A stretch of 64,000 bases of DNA. It comes from Pelagomonas calceolata. Its lineage: Eukaryota; Sar; Pelagophyceae; Pelagomonadales; Pelagomonadaceae. The translations under genes were made by a program, and so were the position numbers. This document shows positions 31,642 through 43,899 of the stretch, piece by piece; positions within the stretch are counted from its first letter, which is position 1; every line of letters starts with the position of its first letter. Below the pieces are notes generated by a model that was not told the DNA's origin, made no database searches, and saw only the letters and a program-made list of their open reading frames with translations. The stretch is from contig CAKKNE010000004.1 in assembly GCA_918797485.1 (NCBI GenBank), forward strand, positions 682,001-746,000. Direction: 5' to 3'.

Positions 31642-34600
31642 ATGCGCTATCTGATCCTCCTCGCTTTGGCAAGGGCCCAGTGCCCCGACCGCTGCAACCA
31701 GAAGGGCCTCTGCGGCAAGGACGGTCTGTGCGAATGCTTCACGGGCTATACCGGACTCGCGTGCCAGCACCGGTCCTGCGTCTCCTCCACGGCGTGGTCC
31801 GACGTGCCCAGCGCCACGGATCAAGCCCATGCCCCCCTCGAATGCTCGAACCGAGGCTACTGTAATCGACAAACAGGGTACTGTGTGTGCGACCCTTTGT
31901 TCGAAGGGTTTGCCTGCGAGAAGTTCAGGTGTCCCACGTCTGGTGCGGACCGCTGGGCCTTCGACGAGTTCGGCGAGAAGACGGAGTGTTCGGGCCATGG
32001 GCTCTGTACTTCTATGAGAGAGGCTGCCAGGTCATTTGATGGCTATCAACTCAACCGATCAGCACATCGTTCCGGTGATTATGGCGTACCTTATGATCTG
32101 TGGGACGCGGACCACATACGGGGGTGCATCTGCGACCCGGGCTACGAGGGCTATGCCTGCGATCTGGTGACCTGCGACAAGGGCGACGATAGACGGACGG
32201 TCGGTGGGACCGACGAAGTTGCTCATTTATATTGTCGATGCGCTTCTCCTTGCAATGGGACACTTACGATGTTCTTGGGTGGTGAAGAAACATACCCTTT
32301 GTTGAAACCTACAGATACCGCTACAGAGTTGCAAACTCGATTAGGCTTACTCAGAGCTTTATATGGTAACGGGTATGTTCAGTTCCCGGAACCGATCCAA
32401 GCTAGATCTATACCTGCGGGACCGCTCTGTTCGCCCACGGGTACTCTTACATCGATAACGTTTCTCAGGGATAGCGGAGATATACCACCTTTATGGGTCG
32501 ACGCGGCCGAACTCGAATCGCCCTCGAAGGAGGTCTACATGGAGACGAACCAGACTTTAAGTTGTTCCGGTGCGAATGGTGGTTCGTTCGTGTTAGTTTA
32601 TGATGGTAGAACTACCCATAAACTAGATCATGACGCGACAGCTTCAGAGGTGCAGCACGCGCTCCACTCGTTACCGACACTCAATGAAGGCGATGTGAGA
32701 GTGGAGACATTACATTCGGCCGGCTCAGGGTTATGTGGAGGCGACTCACTCGTAATAGCCTTCACGACGCCTCTGGGCAACCAACCGCCCCTCGAGATCA
32801 TTTCTTCGTTGCTCAAGAACGGCGCACCGGGCGGATCAATCAACATCCAACACACGACGGGCACGCGGGAGCGCCTCGAATGCAACGGCGCGGGCTTCTG
32901 CGACAAGGCGGGCAACATCACGATCAACTTCGAAGATACAGTGCTGACTCAGCGTCTGTTGAAGCTAGTTCAACTTGATTCCTCGCGTCGATGGCGTCTG
33001 AGAGTGGCGTCGAGCCCTCCACGCCATCGACGCGACGCGTTCCTTGCTTCTCGCCGCGCGAGAGTCGTCTCGCGACCGCGTCGGTCCTGCGCAGGCACCA
33101 GCCCCGACGAACGGCACCTGCGCCTGCGACGAGGGCTTCGAGTGGGACCCGGACTATGGGTCCTGTGGCCGGCCCCAGTTCAACACGTCCGCGTGGACGG
33201 GGCTCCAGCGCTGTCCTGGTTATGTCACAAAAGATACGGCTTTGGATCCCGTAGATGTCCTGAATTTGCGCTATGTGTATATCGCGGACGCTTCTAACTC
33301 AACAGCGGATGTGATCCTAGCAGCTAAAAGAAAGGCTGGGGCCAATATCTCCTCATTAAGTGTTCCTGGCGGGATGTACACGAACGGGCCCTTGGAGCCG
33401 CCGGAGGAATGCGGCGACTGCCCGCAGCAAAGGCATCTGTGGAACCTTACGAACTCTACGGCCGGTGGCGTCGCGTTAGATCTGCAGTGGCGGGAGATCT
33501 ATTATGTTGACAGAGAGATCAAAGGGTTACGCGTGGCCCAGTTGAAGAACACGACGGCACAGCACGAAGCGGGCCTCTGGATCGACTACAAAGAAAAAGT
33601 GAACCAGTCTCGCGTGTTTTATGATTCCGACTCGATACTGTTATATAACCGCTCAAGAACGATCGAAGGGATAGCTCTCAACTTAATCCCAGGAGAACGT
33701 GGTTTATACTATGCGGATCCTAAAGGCGACGCACCAGGAGAGATTCATTACATCGACCTAGAACCGAGTATAGCCCACAACGGGCCGCGATTGGTTCATA
33801 AGACGCAAGAAACGAACCTAACGCGGACCATCACCCAGCAAGGTGTTAAGTTGATAAACCCCCACTCCGTCGCGCTGGATCTCGTGAATCGCAAGCTCTA
33901 CTGGACCGACGCTGGCCAGAGAAACTATTCCGATGCCGATGGGAAAGTCTGGCGATCAAACCTAGACGGCACGGACGCCGTCTGCGTCCTAGACCGAAAC
34001 TTGTGGGACCCCACGGGTCTCGTGTTGGATTTGCGGAACTACAGCATGATAGTGCTGGATGAGAAGCTCCACGACCACGGCGCTGACTCAGCGTCTGTTT
34101 CCGCACGTTTCCGAACTTCAATATCATGAAGATGGCGTCTCCATGAGACCACAGCGCCGCGACGCCGTCGACGTGGCCGTCGGAGAGTCTACGCGTCTCG
34201 TGAACGGACGGAGACGGGTTCGCGACGCTGTCGTTCGACGCAGGCGCGGTCATAAAAGCGAACATGGGCTATGAAGCCGAGATCCGAGCGAAGGCGGAAA
34301 TGAATGGCATCAAGCGGAACATCTACGACTGGTACCGGAATCAGACGTGGCTCCAAGAGATCGCTTCCACCTATGACGCGTCGAGTCACGGTGGCGACAA
34401 GTATGAGAAGGTGAAGCGGCCCTACGGCATCGTCCACGACGTCGTGAACGACATGATCTTCTGGACCGACGCGGGCACGGGCCACGTCGTGCGGAGCGAC
34501 GTGCACGGCATGCACGGCGCTGAGACCCCAAAAGCTTACATGCAGCAGGGCGTGCCCCTGGGGATTGCTCTCGATAATGGGTTGGGCCCGGCACCTAGGA

Positions 34601-35706
34601 CCTTTGTGTTGGAGAACGGCGAGCCCATCCAGGAGTGCTGGGGCCACGGCTATTGTGGGGGTCCCGAGACGAACCATTCTTGTATTTGCGATGAGGGCTG
34701 GTACGGCAACTGTAATGTTTCCAGTTGCCCTAAAGGGCCCGCGTGGTTCGACCAGGCCGATGGTCCTAGGTCTGCGCATAGGTTGGCCGAATGTTCCAAC
34801 GCCGGGACGTGCGACCACGCTACGGGGTTATGTCGGTGCGGCATCGGGTTCGAGGGCGGCGCTTGTGAACGGTTGTCGTGCCCAGTGGGTCCGAACGGTG
34901 ACACCTGTAGTGGTCATGGCGAATGCTTGACACTGAGGCAACTCGCGCAGGACGCTTCTTATAATGGCGAGCCGACGCCGATAGCCTACGGGAGCGGTCT
35001 GTCCGAGAACTCCACCGCGTGGGACGCGGACTTCATCCAGCACTGCAAGTGCTACGAACCGGGCTACGGGAACAACTCGTGGTACAATTTGTCGGCGTGG
35101 ACCGGGTACGACTGCTCTAAAAGGGCTTGTCCCACGGGCGACAACCCCTTCGTTTCTGGAAGGCAGTTCGAGCGGCAGTACGTCGAGTGCAAGGCGACGG
35201 GTGGATCTCTCCAATTGACGTTCCGTGGGGCTACTACCCAGCCAATAGCCTACGACGCGTCTTCTATAGAAGTAAAGCGTGCTTTGGAAGCGCTGCACAC
35301 CATCGGGTCTGTTGGTGTGGAAGGTGACGTGTTCTGCGTCCCACCTTGTGCTACTTGTAGTGGTCCGAACACGTGTGCGTCGGATAGTGACGCGCACAAG
35401 GCCTGCGACGTGTATGGATACCCGTTGAACGTCGGGAATTTTAGCATTGAATTCACGTCAGAACTGGGCGACGTGCCGCCCCTTCGAGTGGACTCATCAA
35501 AGCTCCTCGAGGGCACGGTGAAGGTCGGCGAGGCCGTCTCGGGCTCGAAGGCGGACGTCGTCTGCTCGCACCGGGGGACCTGCGACGAGCTTACCGGCGA
35601 CTGCGAGTGCTTCGCGGCCTATACGAGCTCGGACGCGAACAACTCGTTCGGCCTGCGGGAGGACTGCGGGGTGATGCTGTCCTCGGGCTGGGTCGGTAAG
35701 AAGTAG
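31642..35706 (+). CDS. Secreted EGF-like / YWTD beta-propeller protein
   Basis: Proposed join(31642..32940,33095..34079,34244..35706), 1,248 aa. A signal peptide (MRYLILLALARAQC) is followed by about eight EGF-like modules (CNQKGLCGKDGLCEC, CSNRGYCNRQTGYC, CSGHGEC and others). Three copies of a beta-sandwich module share GGSFVLVYDG and GDIPPLWVD elements. A YWTD/LDLR-B region has RKLYWTDAGQ and MIFWTDAGTG. Intron 1 (154 nt) is GT-AG; intron 2 (164 nt) must be GC-AG to give HDHG|AVIKANM, which fits the propeller repeat. It is likely an extracellular adhesion or receptor-ectodomain protein. No transmembrane segment is seen; it ends GWVGKK. Codon use in the middle is less GC-rich than in its neighbours. 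Confidence 0.82.
32941..33094 (+). mobile_element. Introner-like intron, second family (GT-AG)
   Basis: It begins G-T-GCTGACTCAGCGTCTGTT and ends GGTCCTGCGCAG. It contains the inverted repeat TCGCGTCGATGGCGT (32983-32997) / ACGCCATCGACGCGA (33021-33035). The first 20 nt match the start of the next intron of the same gene at 19 positions. No target duplication is visible. Confidence 0.6.
34080..34243 (+). mobile_element. Introner-like intron, second family (GC-AG)
   Basis: It begins G-C-GCTGACTCAGCGTCTGTT and ends GTTCGACGCAG. It shares its 5' end with intron 1 (32941). The donor is GC: the only phase-1 donor here that keeps both conserved propeller halves in frame. Confidence 0.6.
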
Positions 35707-35757
35707 TGCTTGTTTTCTTTTTCTGTTAGACGGGTAGTGGTGTTCATAATTTTTATC

Positions 35758-36987
35758 TTATGCATCCTGCGATGGCTTCGCAGACGAGTCGGCGAGCGTC
35801 TGGGCGAGTTCTTCGCGCTCCTGGGCGAGCTTTGCGCGCGCCGTACGAAAAGCTTCCTGGGCGAGCTTTTCAGGCGTCTCGTTGGCACGGAGCTTTTCTC
35901 GCAAATTCCGCAGTTCCCTCTCTATCAAAGCTGAGGTCGGGTGCGCGCCACCAAGCACGCGCCGCGCGGTCCGTGCCGTGTCCTCGAGTGTCGTCACGGC
36001 CTCGCGGAGATCTTCGAGGGTGGCGGCGACGTCGTCGTCTTGGAGCGTTCGGGCGTAAAAAGACCTCATCCTGAGTGTCATCTCATCATTCTCTCCGAGA
36101 ACGCGTCGCGCCACGGAAATCGCATCGCGCATTAACGTGTTGACTTCTTGCCAGCGCTCTAGATTACCAAGGGACGTCGCGTAGTTGTTGGCTGCTATGA
36201 GGGTTTCTCTACGTTCCTCGCCATGTAGCTTCAATGTTCCAGAGTATACTTCCTGCCGCAGGCGCAGTGCCTCTTCCATACGTCCGATTGCGTGATACGT
36301 CATCGCAAGATTGCCCTGTGTGATGAGCATGTGTTCTGAGTCGCCGAGGCGCCGCATCATAGACAATTCGGCCTCTTGCACAGACACCGCCTCCTCGTAG
36401 TGTTTTGCATCGCATAAACCGCTCCCAAGCGTCGTCATCGCACCACTTCGAACTTGGTCCCCCTCCGGTCGACCCAAGTACGTCTTCCAGCACGCCCACC
36501 CAAGAGCACACGAGACGACGCCGTGGTATTGTTGCTCGCACAGACGACACGTGTGCCACCGATGGAACCTCTCAGTCCTCACCTTGCCACTCAAATTGTT
36601 CTCCTCGGCCTCGTCCATCAAAATCTTCGCCTGCTCCGCCAGACACGACACATGAACGAACCCTGCCGTCCCGCGGCACGAGCACCCGCGCACGAGACCC
36701 TCCTTCGTCTTCCAATGGAGGGCCTGGGTGCAGATGTAGCACGTCTGGCCCTTCGTGTCGTCGGCGCACGCCTCGACCGCGACCGCGACGGCCTCCTTGT
36801 ATTTTTTGTCGGCGTGGTATTGTTCCGCGTTGCCGCCGCGGTGTATTTTCTTACACATCTGCTTGTGACCGCGGCGCCAGTGGTCATGTTGGCAAGTCGA
36901 GTCACAGTAGCGGGTCCAACATCTAACGCAACGCGGCGCGTCGTGGGCCAGTGGGGCGGCGCAGGCGGCGCAAGTTGTGAGGATCAT
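35758..36987 (-). CDS. MYND / RING-CH / TPR protein
   Basis: 409 aa from ATG MILTTCAACAAPL. Residues 6-45 are a MYND zinc finger (CAAC, CVRC, CDSTC, HKQMC). Residues about 83-155 hold a RING-CH-like set: CYIC, GCSCRGTAGFVHVSC, CRLC. Residues about 185-345 are kinesin-light-chain-type TPRs (LITQGNLAMTYHAIGRMEEA, LIAANNYATSLGNLERWQE). A charged helical tail ends DSSAKPSQDA. RING-CH domains usually act as E3 ligases; MYND and TPR bind partners. I recall similar combinations being expanded in stramenopile algae, which I cannot check here. Convergent with the EGF gene, stops 51 bp apart. Confidence 0.82.
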   Translation of the reverse strand: MILTTCAACAAPLAHDAPRCVRCWTRYCDSTCQHDHWRRGHKQMCKKIHRGGNAEQYHADKKYKEAVAVAVEACADDTKGQTCYICTQALHWKTKEGLVRGCSCRGTAGFVHVSCLAEQAKILMDEAEENNLSGKVRTERFHRWHTCRLCEQQYHGVVSCALGWACWKTYLGRPEGDQVRSGAMTTLGSGLCDAKHYEEAVSVQEAELSMMRRLGDSEHMLITQGNLAMTYHAIGRMEEALRLRQEVYSGTLKLHGEERRETLIAANNYATSLGNLERWQEVNTLMRDAISVARRVLGENDEMTLRMRSFYARTLQDDDVAATLEDLREAVTTLEDTARTARRVLGGAHPTSALIERELRNLREKLRANETPEKLAQEAFRTARAKLAQEREELAQTLADSSAKPSQDA

Positions 36988-37207
36988 TTTGCTTTGGCGG
37001 GGTCTGTGAGGGTCGCGGCGGCGGCGCGGTAAGCGTGAGAAACCCGTTTTGTCTTTTTTCAATTCCCACGAGACGCGACCTAGAGCTGTTTGAGCGTCAT
37101 TCGGTTCGCTAACGGTCCACTGAGATCGATAGAACATTTCCTGGGAGGGCGAGGAACATACTCGCGGAAGGTCCCGCGGCGACATTCGCGGATGAGTCTT
37201 ACTTGTT

Positions 37208-37403
37208 GCCAAAGTGCACCAGCGATTGACGCCGCCATCCCCCATCCAGATAGTACATTATATCAACTCCAGCTCAGTTTTCATCCAGAATCGACGGAAC
37301 CGGAGCCGACGACCCGCGCTCGGAGGGCGGGAGAAGAATTCTACTAGACAACTCCCGAGTTTATGTTCGTTTTCTTCCGTTTGTTGGTGGTAGATTCCAT
37401 CCA
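37208..37403 (+). repeat. About 195-bp direct repeat, copy A
   Basis: Roughly 90% identical by eye to 43900-44094, same orientation. Landmarks are ACCAGCGATTGACG, CGACGGAACCGGAGCCGACG and CTACTAGACAACTCCCGAG. Copies A and B flank the 6-kb BspA-like gene. Between here and 37787 nothing further is recognised. Confidence 0.85.
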
Positions 37404-37786
37404 GCCCGCCTCAACGTTTACTGAGCCCAGTCTCTTGATCCGCACGAGCGCGCCCCCAAACCCCGAGTAACAGCTGCTACTACTCCGTCTGAAGCGTAGA
37501 TGGCCCGCTTACTTGCCCGCGAACCATGCGTCGCGGAAGTTCTTCGATAGCCAAGCCGGACTCGTCCGCCGCGGCCTCGGGACAATTCCACGCCGACGAA
37601 ACTTCAAGTCACTGTGACGGTCTGAACAATTAGCGTGCGTGCCCACTTAAATACCCCCTCAATAGCCATATGAATAGATAATAGATTACGGACGGAGGAT
37701 TCGAAGGTCAACATCGCCCGATAGACTCGGTCCAGCCTGAGTCACTCGGAAGAAGAAAAGATATTGCATATGGCAAAAAGAGGAGC

Positions 37787-40700
37787 TCACCGCACAGGAG
37801 TGCCGGGCACCTCGGTGCCGGCCGCGGCGCCGACGGCCACTGCGGCCTTGGCGGACGACGATGGCTTCGTTGCGGGTGCGACCTTCGTGCCTCCCGTACC
37901 CTTTTTCTTCTTCTTCCAGTATAGGTACGCTCCGACGCCAGCAAGAGCGAGCAAGACAACGACGGCGACGACGATGATAATGATGACGCCGCCGCCGTCC
38001 TTGCCATCGCCGGCGGAACCCCCGGGCGTTGTTGTCGGACCCGCGGTCGGCTGCGGCCTTGTCGGAGACGCGGTAGGGCCTGGCGTTGTCACGATCACTT
38101 CGAGAACGGCATCCGCAATAGCCGTTTGCGTCGCCGCTACGTCGACGACCACGGCGGAGAATGCCGCGGCGGCCTCGGCAGACTCTTCCGCAGCCTTCGT
38201 CTGAAGCGTCGCCAGAAAGCTTCCGTCGGCGACCGCAGTCGTCAGCGCTGCCGTAGCCTGGCTCAGCACATCTGCAGCAACAGAGTTTGCGTCCTCGACG
38301 TCGTCGACGCGCGCGACGCCAGTGTACGAGATGCCAACGCCCGAACCTTCGTCGAGGCGCCTCCGACCCCCGGCAGCCTCGATATCAATTACCTCGTCGA
38401 ACGCTCCATTAGAGCGGTCCAGAATCGACTGCGCGAAGGCCGCCTTCATGCCTTCATCGGCATTAAATTCAGTCGCGACAATACCTTCAAGCGTCACCGA
38501 CGAGGCGATCTTGACTAATGTTTGAGCGGGTGTCGGCGCCGGCGTCGGCGCCAGCGAAGGGTCAGGCGTCGTCGGCGCTGGCGTCGGGCGCGGCGTCGGC
38601 GCGGTCGACGGCGTGGGGCTCGGTTGTGCGGTCGTCGGTGCCTCTGTTGGTGGCAAGCTCATCGTGGGCGCAGGGCTTCCCGTCGGCGAGGGCGACGGTA
38701 CTAAAGTCGGGCGCGGACTTGGCGCGGGAGACGGCGCCGGAACTGGAACAACCGACGGCGGCGACGTCGGAACGCCCGATGGGGCGGCCGTCGATGGCTG
38801 CGACGTCGTCGGGAGTGGACTCGGCGCGGGAGACGGCGCCGGAACCGGAGCAACCGTCGGTTCAGACGTCGGAGCGCCCGATGGGGCGGCCGTCGATGGC
38901 TGCGACGTCGTCGGCTGTGGCGTCGGCACCGCCGTGGACGGTTGTGGCGACGGCACAAAGGTCGGGCTCGACGTGCTCGGTTGCGAAGTCGGCACTGCTG
39001 TCGGGGCGCAGGTGCTAGCTCCTCCCAGCACGACGCCGCACGACATCGAATTACACAGGGGGGCGGCTCCGACGATGCCACAGGGGACCAGGTATTCGGG
39101 GAAGCAAAGACCCTCGACCTGGATATTGTTGCTGAATGCCGAGTCCATGTTCACGTCGTCGTCCACGCACCAGCCGAGGTCCTGGTTGAAGGCCGAGGCG
39201 CTCCAGAACATGTATTCCATGCTCGTGACGCTCTGGATCGCCCAACCACCGATGTCCTGGTTAAAAGACGAGGCTGCGAACATCCCGTACATGCTTGTGA
39301 CGCTGTCAACTGCCCAATCACCGAGGTCCTTGTTGAAGGACGAGGCGCCGGTGAACATCCTGTACATATTAGTGATGCCGGAGGTGTCCCAAGCGCCGAT
39401 GTCTCTGTTAAAGGTCGAAGCATAGTAGAACATCGACTCCATGGTCGTGACGCCGGAAGTATCCCACGCGCCGATGTCCTCGTTGAAGGAATCCGTCGAT
39501 AAGACGCAGTCGTCCCATCCCGCACAATACCATAAACCACAAACATCCGGGTGGCACCAGTCGCTACCAGTACAGCACCACCAATAAGGATGGTATTGCG
39601 CTAACGGTCCGGGGCAGCCATAAATGCCGTCCCCTGCGTACGAGTCCCCTGGTAGATAATATTCTTGACGTGTAGGGTATGATCCTTCGCCCATCCACCT
39701 CTGCCGCACGCAAAACAAAAACGACATGTCCGTCACCCCTGATGTCTCCCACGTCGAGATGTGGCCGTATGTCGCTTCGGCGAACGTTGGGTTCGAGACC
39801 CACGCTGCGACTGCCGTTCGGATACTGCTGTCGTCCATGGCCCCGCCGCTGCCACCGCATCTTACGGCAGCCCACCAAAAGACGCCACACGACGTCAACT
39901 CGCACTGGGTGTTGGCAAACGCGCTGCTCAGGCTCACGTCATCGTCCAGGCACCAGCCGAGGTCCTGGTCGAAGGCCGTGGCGTTGTAGAACATCGAGCT
40001 CATATCCGTGACACTGTCAACCGCCCAACCACCGATGTCCTGGTCGAAGGCAATGTTTCCAGCGAACATCCCTCCCATGCTCGTGGCGCCAGAGGTATCC
40101 CACGCGCCGATGTCGTCGTTGAAGGACGCCGCGGCCGTCGGACAGCAGCCGCGCAGGGACCCGCAGCCCTCGTCCCGGAACCAGCGACCGATGTCCGATC
40201 CGTCGTCGAAGTCGCAGCCGCTGCTCACGAACGCTGCAAGCTCGCTCTCCCCGACGGCGTCGCTGCACTCGTCGCAGTCCTCCCCGAAGCAATCACTACA
40301 AATCTCCGAGTGCGGCTCGTTGCCCTCGCACTCCATGTTCACGCACGCGAGGCACGCCGCCATGTCGTCGTCGTGAGCTGCGCAAAACAAATACGCCATG
40401 TCCGTCACCCCGCCAGTCTCCCACGCCGAGATGTGGCCGTACATCGCCTCGACAGCTGCGCTGTCCGAGAACCACGCGGCGACGGCCGTTCTGATGGTGC
40501 TATCGGTCATGGGGCAGACACCTTCTTGACGCTGCACGACACCGCACGACGTCGACTCGCACTGGGTGCTCGCGTACGCTGCGCTCAGGTCCGCGCTGTC
40601 GTCCAGGCACCAGCCGAGGTCCTGGTCGAAGTCCGAGGCGTCTCTGAACATCTCATACATCGACGTGACGCCGGATGTGTTCCACGCGCCGAGGTCCTGG

Positions 40701-43700
40701 TTAAAGGCCGAAGCGTGGGAGAACATCTCGCGCATCGACGTGACGCCAGAGGTGTCCCACGCGCCGAGGTCCTGGTTAAAGGCCGAGGCGTCTCTGAACA
40801 TCTGGTACATCGACGTGACGCGGGAGGTGTCCCACGCGCCGATGTCTTGGTTAAAAGACGAGGCATCCCAGAACATGGAGGCCATGTTAGTGACGCCGGA
40901 GGTGTCCCACGCGCCGAGGTCCTGGTCGAAGGCCGAAGCGTAGTAGAACATGTAGTCCAAACTTGTGACGCTGGAGGTGTCCCACGCGCCGATGTCCTGG
41001 TCGAAGGCCGAGGCGCCGCCGAACATCCCGCTCATATCCGTGACGCTGTGGACCGCCCAACCACCGATGTCTCGGTTAAAGGACGAGGCTTCGACAAACA
41101 TGCTGTTCATCTCTGTCACGCCAGAGGTGTCCCACGAGCTAATGTCCTCGTTGAAGGACGCTGCCCCCGAGTTGTAGGAGTCACACCAGCCGCCGGAGCA
41201 AAACAATTCCGACATGTCCGTCACCCCTGAAGTCTCCCAAGTCGAAATGTGGCCGTACGTCGCCTCGGCGGCCGTCGCGCCCGCAAGCCACGCTGCGACG
41301 GCGGTTCTGATGGTGCTGTCGGTCATGGCGAAGCCAAAGCAAAACCCCTGTGCATGCGGTTTCCCGACGCCGCACGACGTCGACGCGCACAGGGTTCCGG
41401 AGAACACGCCACGCAGGTCCACTATGTCGTCCACGCACCAGCCGAGGTCCTGGTCGAACTCCAAGGCGTCGGCGAACATCCCGCTCATATCCGTGACGCT
41501 TTGGACCGCCCAATCACCGATGTCCTGGTTAAAGGCGGAGGCTTCGGCAAACATCCCGTTCATATCCGTGACGCTGTCGACCGCCCAACCACTGATGTCC
41601 TGGTTCAACGTCGATTGGCCCCAGAACATCCAATCCATCGTCGTGACACCAGAGGTATCCCACGCGCCGATGGCTTCGTTGAAGGACGACGTCGATAAGA
41701 CGCAGTCCTCATAGCACCCGCCGCCATGTAAGATGCAGTCATCATACATCCAATCCTGCCGCACGCAAAACAAATACGACATGTCCGTCACCCCTCCGGT
41801 CTCCCACGTCGAGATGTGGCCGTACGTCGCCTCGGCGGCGGCGCGATCCGAGAACCAGAGTTTCACGGCCGTTCTAACAGTGCTGTCGTCCGCGACCAGG
41901 GGCGTGACTGTCGGTGCAGGCGTCGCAGTCGGAGCGGAAGATAACGTCGGCGCTAATGTCGGCGCACAGCCCCCGTCCACTTGCGCGACGCCGCACGACG
42001 TCGACTCGCACAGGGTGTCGTCGAACGCCTGGTCGAAGTCACCAGAGTCGTCGTCTACCACGTCGCCGCCTACGCACCAGCCGAGGTCCTGGTCGAAGGC
42101 CGTGGCGCCTGCGAACATAAATACCATTGAAGTGACCTTGTCGACCCGCCAGTCGCCGATGTCCTGGTTAAAGGCCGAGGCGCCGCTGAACATCCAGCTC
42201 ATGCTCCTGACGTTTTGGACCGCCCATCCACTGATGTCCTGGTCGAAGGCCGAGGCGCCGTCGAACATCAAATACATCGACGTAACGCCAGAGGTGTCCC
42301 ACGCGCCGATGTCCTCGTTGAAGGACGATTCCCATAGAAACAACCCCGACATGTCCGTCACCCCCGATGTCTCCCACGTCGAGATGTGGCCATACGTCGC
42401 CTCGGCGGCCGTCGCGTCCGAGTCCCATGCAGCGACGGCCGTGCGGATGCTGGCGTCGGTCATTGGAGTGCCTCCACATCGAAGTGCAGCCGAGTAATAG
42501 ACGCCGCACGATGTTGACTCGCACGAGGTGCCGTCGAAAGCGTCGTCCAGGTCCACGCCGTCGTTCACGCACCAGCCGAAGTCCTGGTCGAAGGCCGAGG
42601 CGTAGGCGAACATCCACTTCATCGTCGTGACGCCGGAGGTGTCCCACGCGCCGATGTCCTGGTTAAAGGCCGAGGCGTAGCGGAACATGTTTTCCATCGA
42701 TGTGACGCCAGAGGTGTCCCACGCGCCGATGTCCTCGTCGAAGGACGCCGCGGCCGCGTTGTATACATAATCGCAATTATAATTTGATGTTGCAACAAAA
42801 AGGCAACTCATGTCCGTCACGCCCCCAGTCTCCCACGTAGAAATGTGGCCGTACGTCGCCTCGGCAGCGGACTGGTCGTCAAACCAAGCCGCCACCGCCG
42901 TTCTAATGCTATCGTCGTCCATCACATAGCCCGTGAGCGCGCGCCGCTGCGCGAGGCCTCCCGCCGGCGCGCGCGGAGGGTTATTAATCTTGATCATGGT
43001 TTTGGACTTGGTGTTGTCGTCGCTGCGGCCGCTGCGGCCGCGGACCGAAGTCTCCGCCGCCACGCGGGTGGCGTCCCCCCAAATAAGCAGGTAGACGACG
43101 GACGAGCGCCAGGCCGCCCCCTTCGCCGAGCTGCTGCGCCGCGGAACCACCGAAGCGAGTACCTGGAAGAGGCACCAGGAAGTCCGCCCAAGGTAGCTCT
43201 GGGCCGCTGCTTCTCCGTCGACGCCGCCCTTGGTCGCGTCCGGGGCCATGAACTGCATCGTGGTGCCGGGCGTAGGCGCCAGCTCGGCGGACGCGACGTC
43301 CAAGACGTCGACGCCGCCCTTGGTCGCGTCCGGGGCCATGAACTGCATCGTGGTGCCAGAAACAGGCTGCTCGATGGCGTGGAGCGCGTGCCCCCCGCCA
43401 GCCTGGTACTTGTTCGCGACGCGCTCGGTCGTCGCCGCGCAATGTATAGTCTCGGAGTCGAACGCGTCGGCGTAGACGGCCCCGAAGTTTTTGTAGAGCT
43501 GGAGCCACGACTTCGTCGCAGCGTCGGTGCTCGCTAGGTTCCTCCTGGGGAAAGCGCCGTCGAGGCCGTTCTCGCCGGCTTGCGCGCCGCGCGTGCTGCC
43601 GTTTCCGTAGGACGTGGTGATTTCATAGTCTCCAGCAAATGTCTCGATCCCCGCCTCGCTGTCGTCGTGCGCCGCGGCGGTCGAGCCGCCCTTGGGGCAG

Positions 43701-43798
43701 CTGCTCAGTTTGATACCGCCCCGCGCGGGCGCCCGCGGCGGCGCGGCGCTGCCCAAGCGCAGCAGCAGGGCACCGGCGACCACGGCGAGGCCCAGCAT
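37787..43798 (-). CDS. BspA-like (DUF285 repeat) surface protein B
   Basis: Single-exon 2,003-aa protein from [20 protein letters not shown] (the frame upstream starts with GTG). Signal peptide, a variable N-terminal region with two [12 protein letters not shown]-type repeats, then six modules each starting [16 protein letters not shown]-like. Each module is followed by [16 protein letters not shown] repeats and closed by a [16 protein letters not shown] cysteine signature. A long PTPQPST linker and the [18 protein letters not shown] domain shared with protein A come next, then a clear transmembrane helix ([19 protein letters not shown]) and a lysine stop-transfer (YWKKKKK). So it is a type I membrane protein with an external repeat array. 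Cysteine-rich insertions interrupt some repeats (about 39.5-39.7 and 40.1-40.4 kb). Confidence 0.87.
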   Translation of the reverse strand: MLGLAVVAGALLLRLGSAAPPRAPARGGIKLSSCPKGGSTAAAHDDSEAGIETFAGDYEITTSYGNGSTRGAQAGENGLDGAFPRRNLASTDAATKSWLQLYKNFGAVYADAFDSETIHCAATTERVANKYQAGGGHALHAIEQPVSGTTMQFMAPDATKGGVDVLDVASAELAPTPGTTMQFMAPDATKGGVDGEAAAQSYLGRTSWCLFQVLASVVPRRSSSAKGAAWRSSVVYLLIWGDATRVAAETSVRGRSGRSDDNTKSKTMIKINNPPRAPAGGLAQRRALTGYVMDDDSIRTAVAAWFDDQSAAEATYGHISTWETGGVTDMSCLFVATSNYNCDYVYNAAAASFDEDIGAWDTSGVTSMENMFRYASAFNQDIGAWDTSGVTTMKWMFAYASAFDQDFGWCVNDGVDLDDAFDGTSCESTSCGVYYSAALRCGGTPMTDASIRTAVAAWDSDATAAEATYGHISTWETSGVTDMSGLFLWESSFNEDIGAWDTSGVTSMYLMFDGASAFDQDISGWAVQNVRSMSWMFSGASAFNQDIGDWRVDKVTSMVFMFAGATAFDQDLGWCVGGDVVDDDSGDFDQAFDDTLCESTSCGVAQVDGGCAPTLAPTLSSAPTATPAPTVTPLVADDSTVRTAVKLWFSDRAAAEATYGHISTWETGGVTDMSYLFCVRQDWMYDDCILHGGGCYEDCVLSTSSFNEAIGAWDTSGVTTMDWMFWGQSTLNQDISGWAVDSVTDMNGMFAEASAFNQDIGDWAVQSVTDMSGMFADALEFDQDLGWCVDDIVDLRGVFSGTLCASTSCGVGKPHAQGFCFGFAMTDSTIRTAVAAWLAGATAAEATYGHISTWETSGVTDMSELFCSGGWCDSYNSGAASFNEDISSWDTSGVTEMNSMFVEASSFNRDIGGWAVHSVTDMSGMFGGASAFDQDIGAWDTSSVTSLDYMFYYASAFDQDLGAWDTSGVTNMASMFWDASSFNQDIGAWDTSRVTSMYQMFRDASAFNQDLGAWDTSGVTSMREMFSHASAFNQDLGAWNTSGVTSMYEMFRDASDFDQDLGWCLDDSADLSAAYASTQCESTSCGVVQRQEGVCPMTDSTIRTAVAAWFSDSAAVEAMYGHISAWETGGVTDMAYLFCAAHDDDMAACLACVNMECEGNEPHSEICSDCFGEDCDECSDAVGESELAAFVSSGCDFDDGSDIGRWFRDEGCGSLRGCCPTAAASFNDDIGAWDTSGATSMGGMFAGNIAFDQDIGGWAVDSVTDMSSMFYNATAFDQDLGWCLDDDVSLSSAFANTQCELTSCGVFWWAAVRCGGSGGAMDDSSIRTAVAAWVSNPTFAEATYGHISTWETSGVTDMSFLFCVRQRWMGEGSYPTRQEYYLPGDSYAGDGIYGCPGPLAQYHPYWWCCTGSDWCHPDVCGLWYCAGWDDCVLSTDSFNEDIGAWDTSGVTTMESMFYYASTFNRDIGAWDTSGITNMYRMFTGASSFNKDLGDWAVDSVTSMYGMFAASSFNQDIGGWAIQSVTSMEYMFWSASAFNQDLGWCVDDDVNMDSAFSNNIQVEGLCFPEYLVPCGIVGAAPLCNSMSCGVVLGGASTCAPTAVPTSQPSTSSPTFVPSPQPSTAVPTPQPTTSQPSTAAPSGAPTSEPTVAPVPAPSPAPSPLPTTSQPSTAAPSGVPTSPPSVVPVPAPSPAPSPRPTLVPSPSPTGSPAPTMSLPPTEAPTTAQPSPTPSTAPTPRPTPAPTTPDPSLAPTPAPTPAQTLVKIASSVTLEGIVATEFNADEGMKAAFAQSILDRSNGAFDEVIDIEAAGGRRRLDEGSGVGISYTGVARVDDVEDANSVAADVLSQATAALTTAVADGSFLATLQTKAAEESAEAAAAFSAVVVDVAATQTAIADAVLEVIVTTPGPTASPTRPQPTAGPTTTPGGSAGDGKDGGGVIIIIVVAVVVLLALAGVGAYLYWKKKKKGTGGTKVAPATKPSSSAKAAVAVGAAAGTEVPGTPVR

Positions 43799-43855
43799 CT
43801 CTCTAGGTCCTTGTGACCTCGCGGTCCAGGGCGCAGTGTGCACGTGTGGTGCATC

Positions 43856-43875
43856 CTAGTGTGTCGATACGCTAG
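43856..43875 (+). promoter_or_regulatory. CTAG-bounded palindromic motif, diverged copy
   Basis: CTAGTGTGTCGATACGCTAG plus C: half-sites kept, centre changed. It lies 58 bp upstream of the BspA-like protein B ATG. Confidence 0.35.
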
Positions 43876-43899
43876 CTCACTAGTTGGTCTTTACAACTC

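Noticed and set aside
39761-41230. Long plus-strand open frame (489 codons) antisense to BspA-like gene B
   Set aside because: It is the shadow of a repetitive GC-rich coding strand; no domain, and the minus strand has clear DUF285 repeats. The same applies to the plus-strand frame at 7139-8305.
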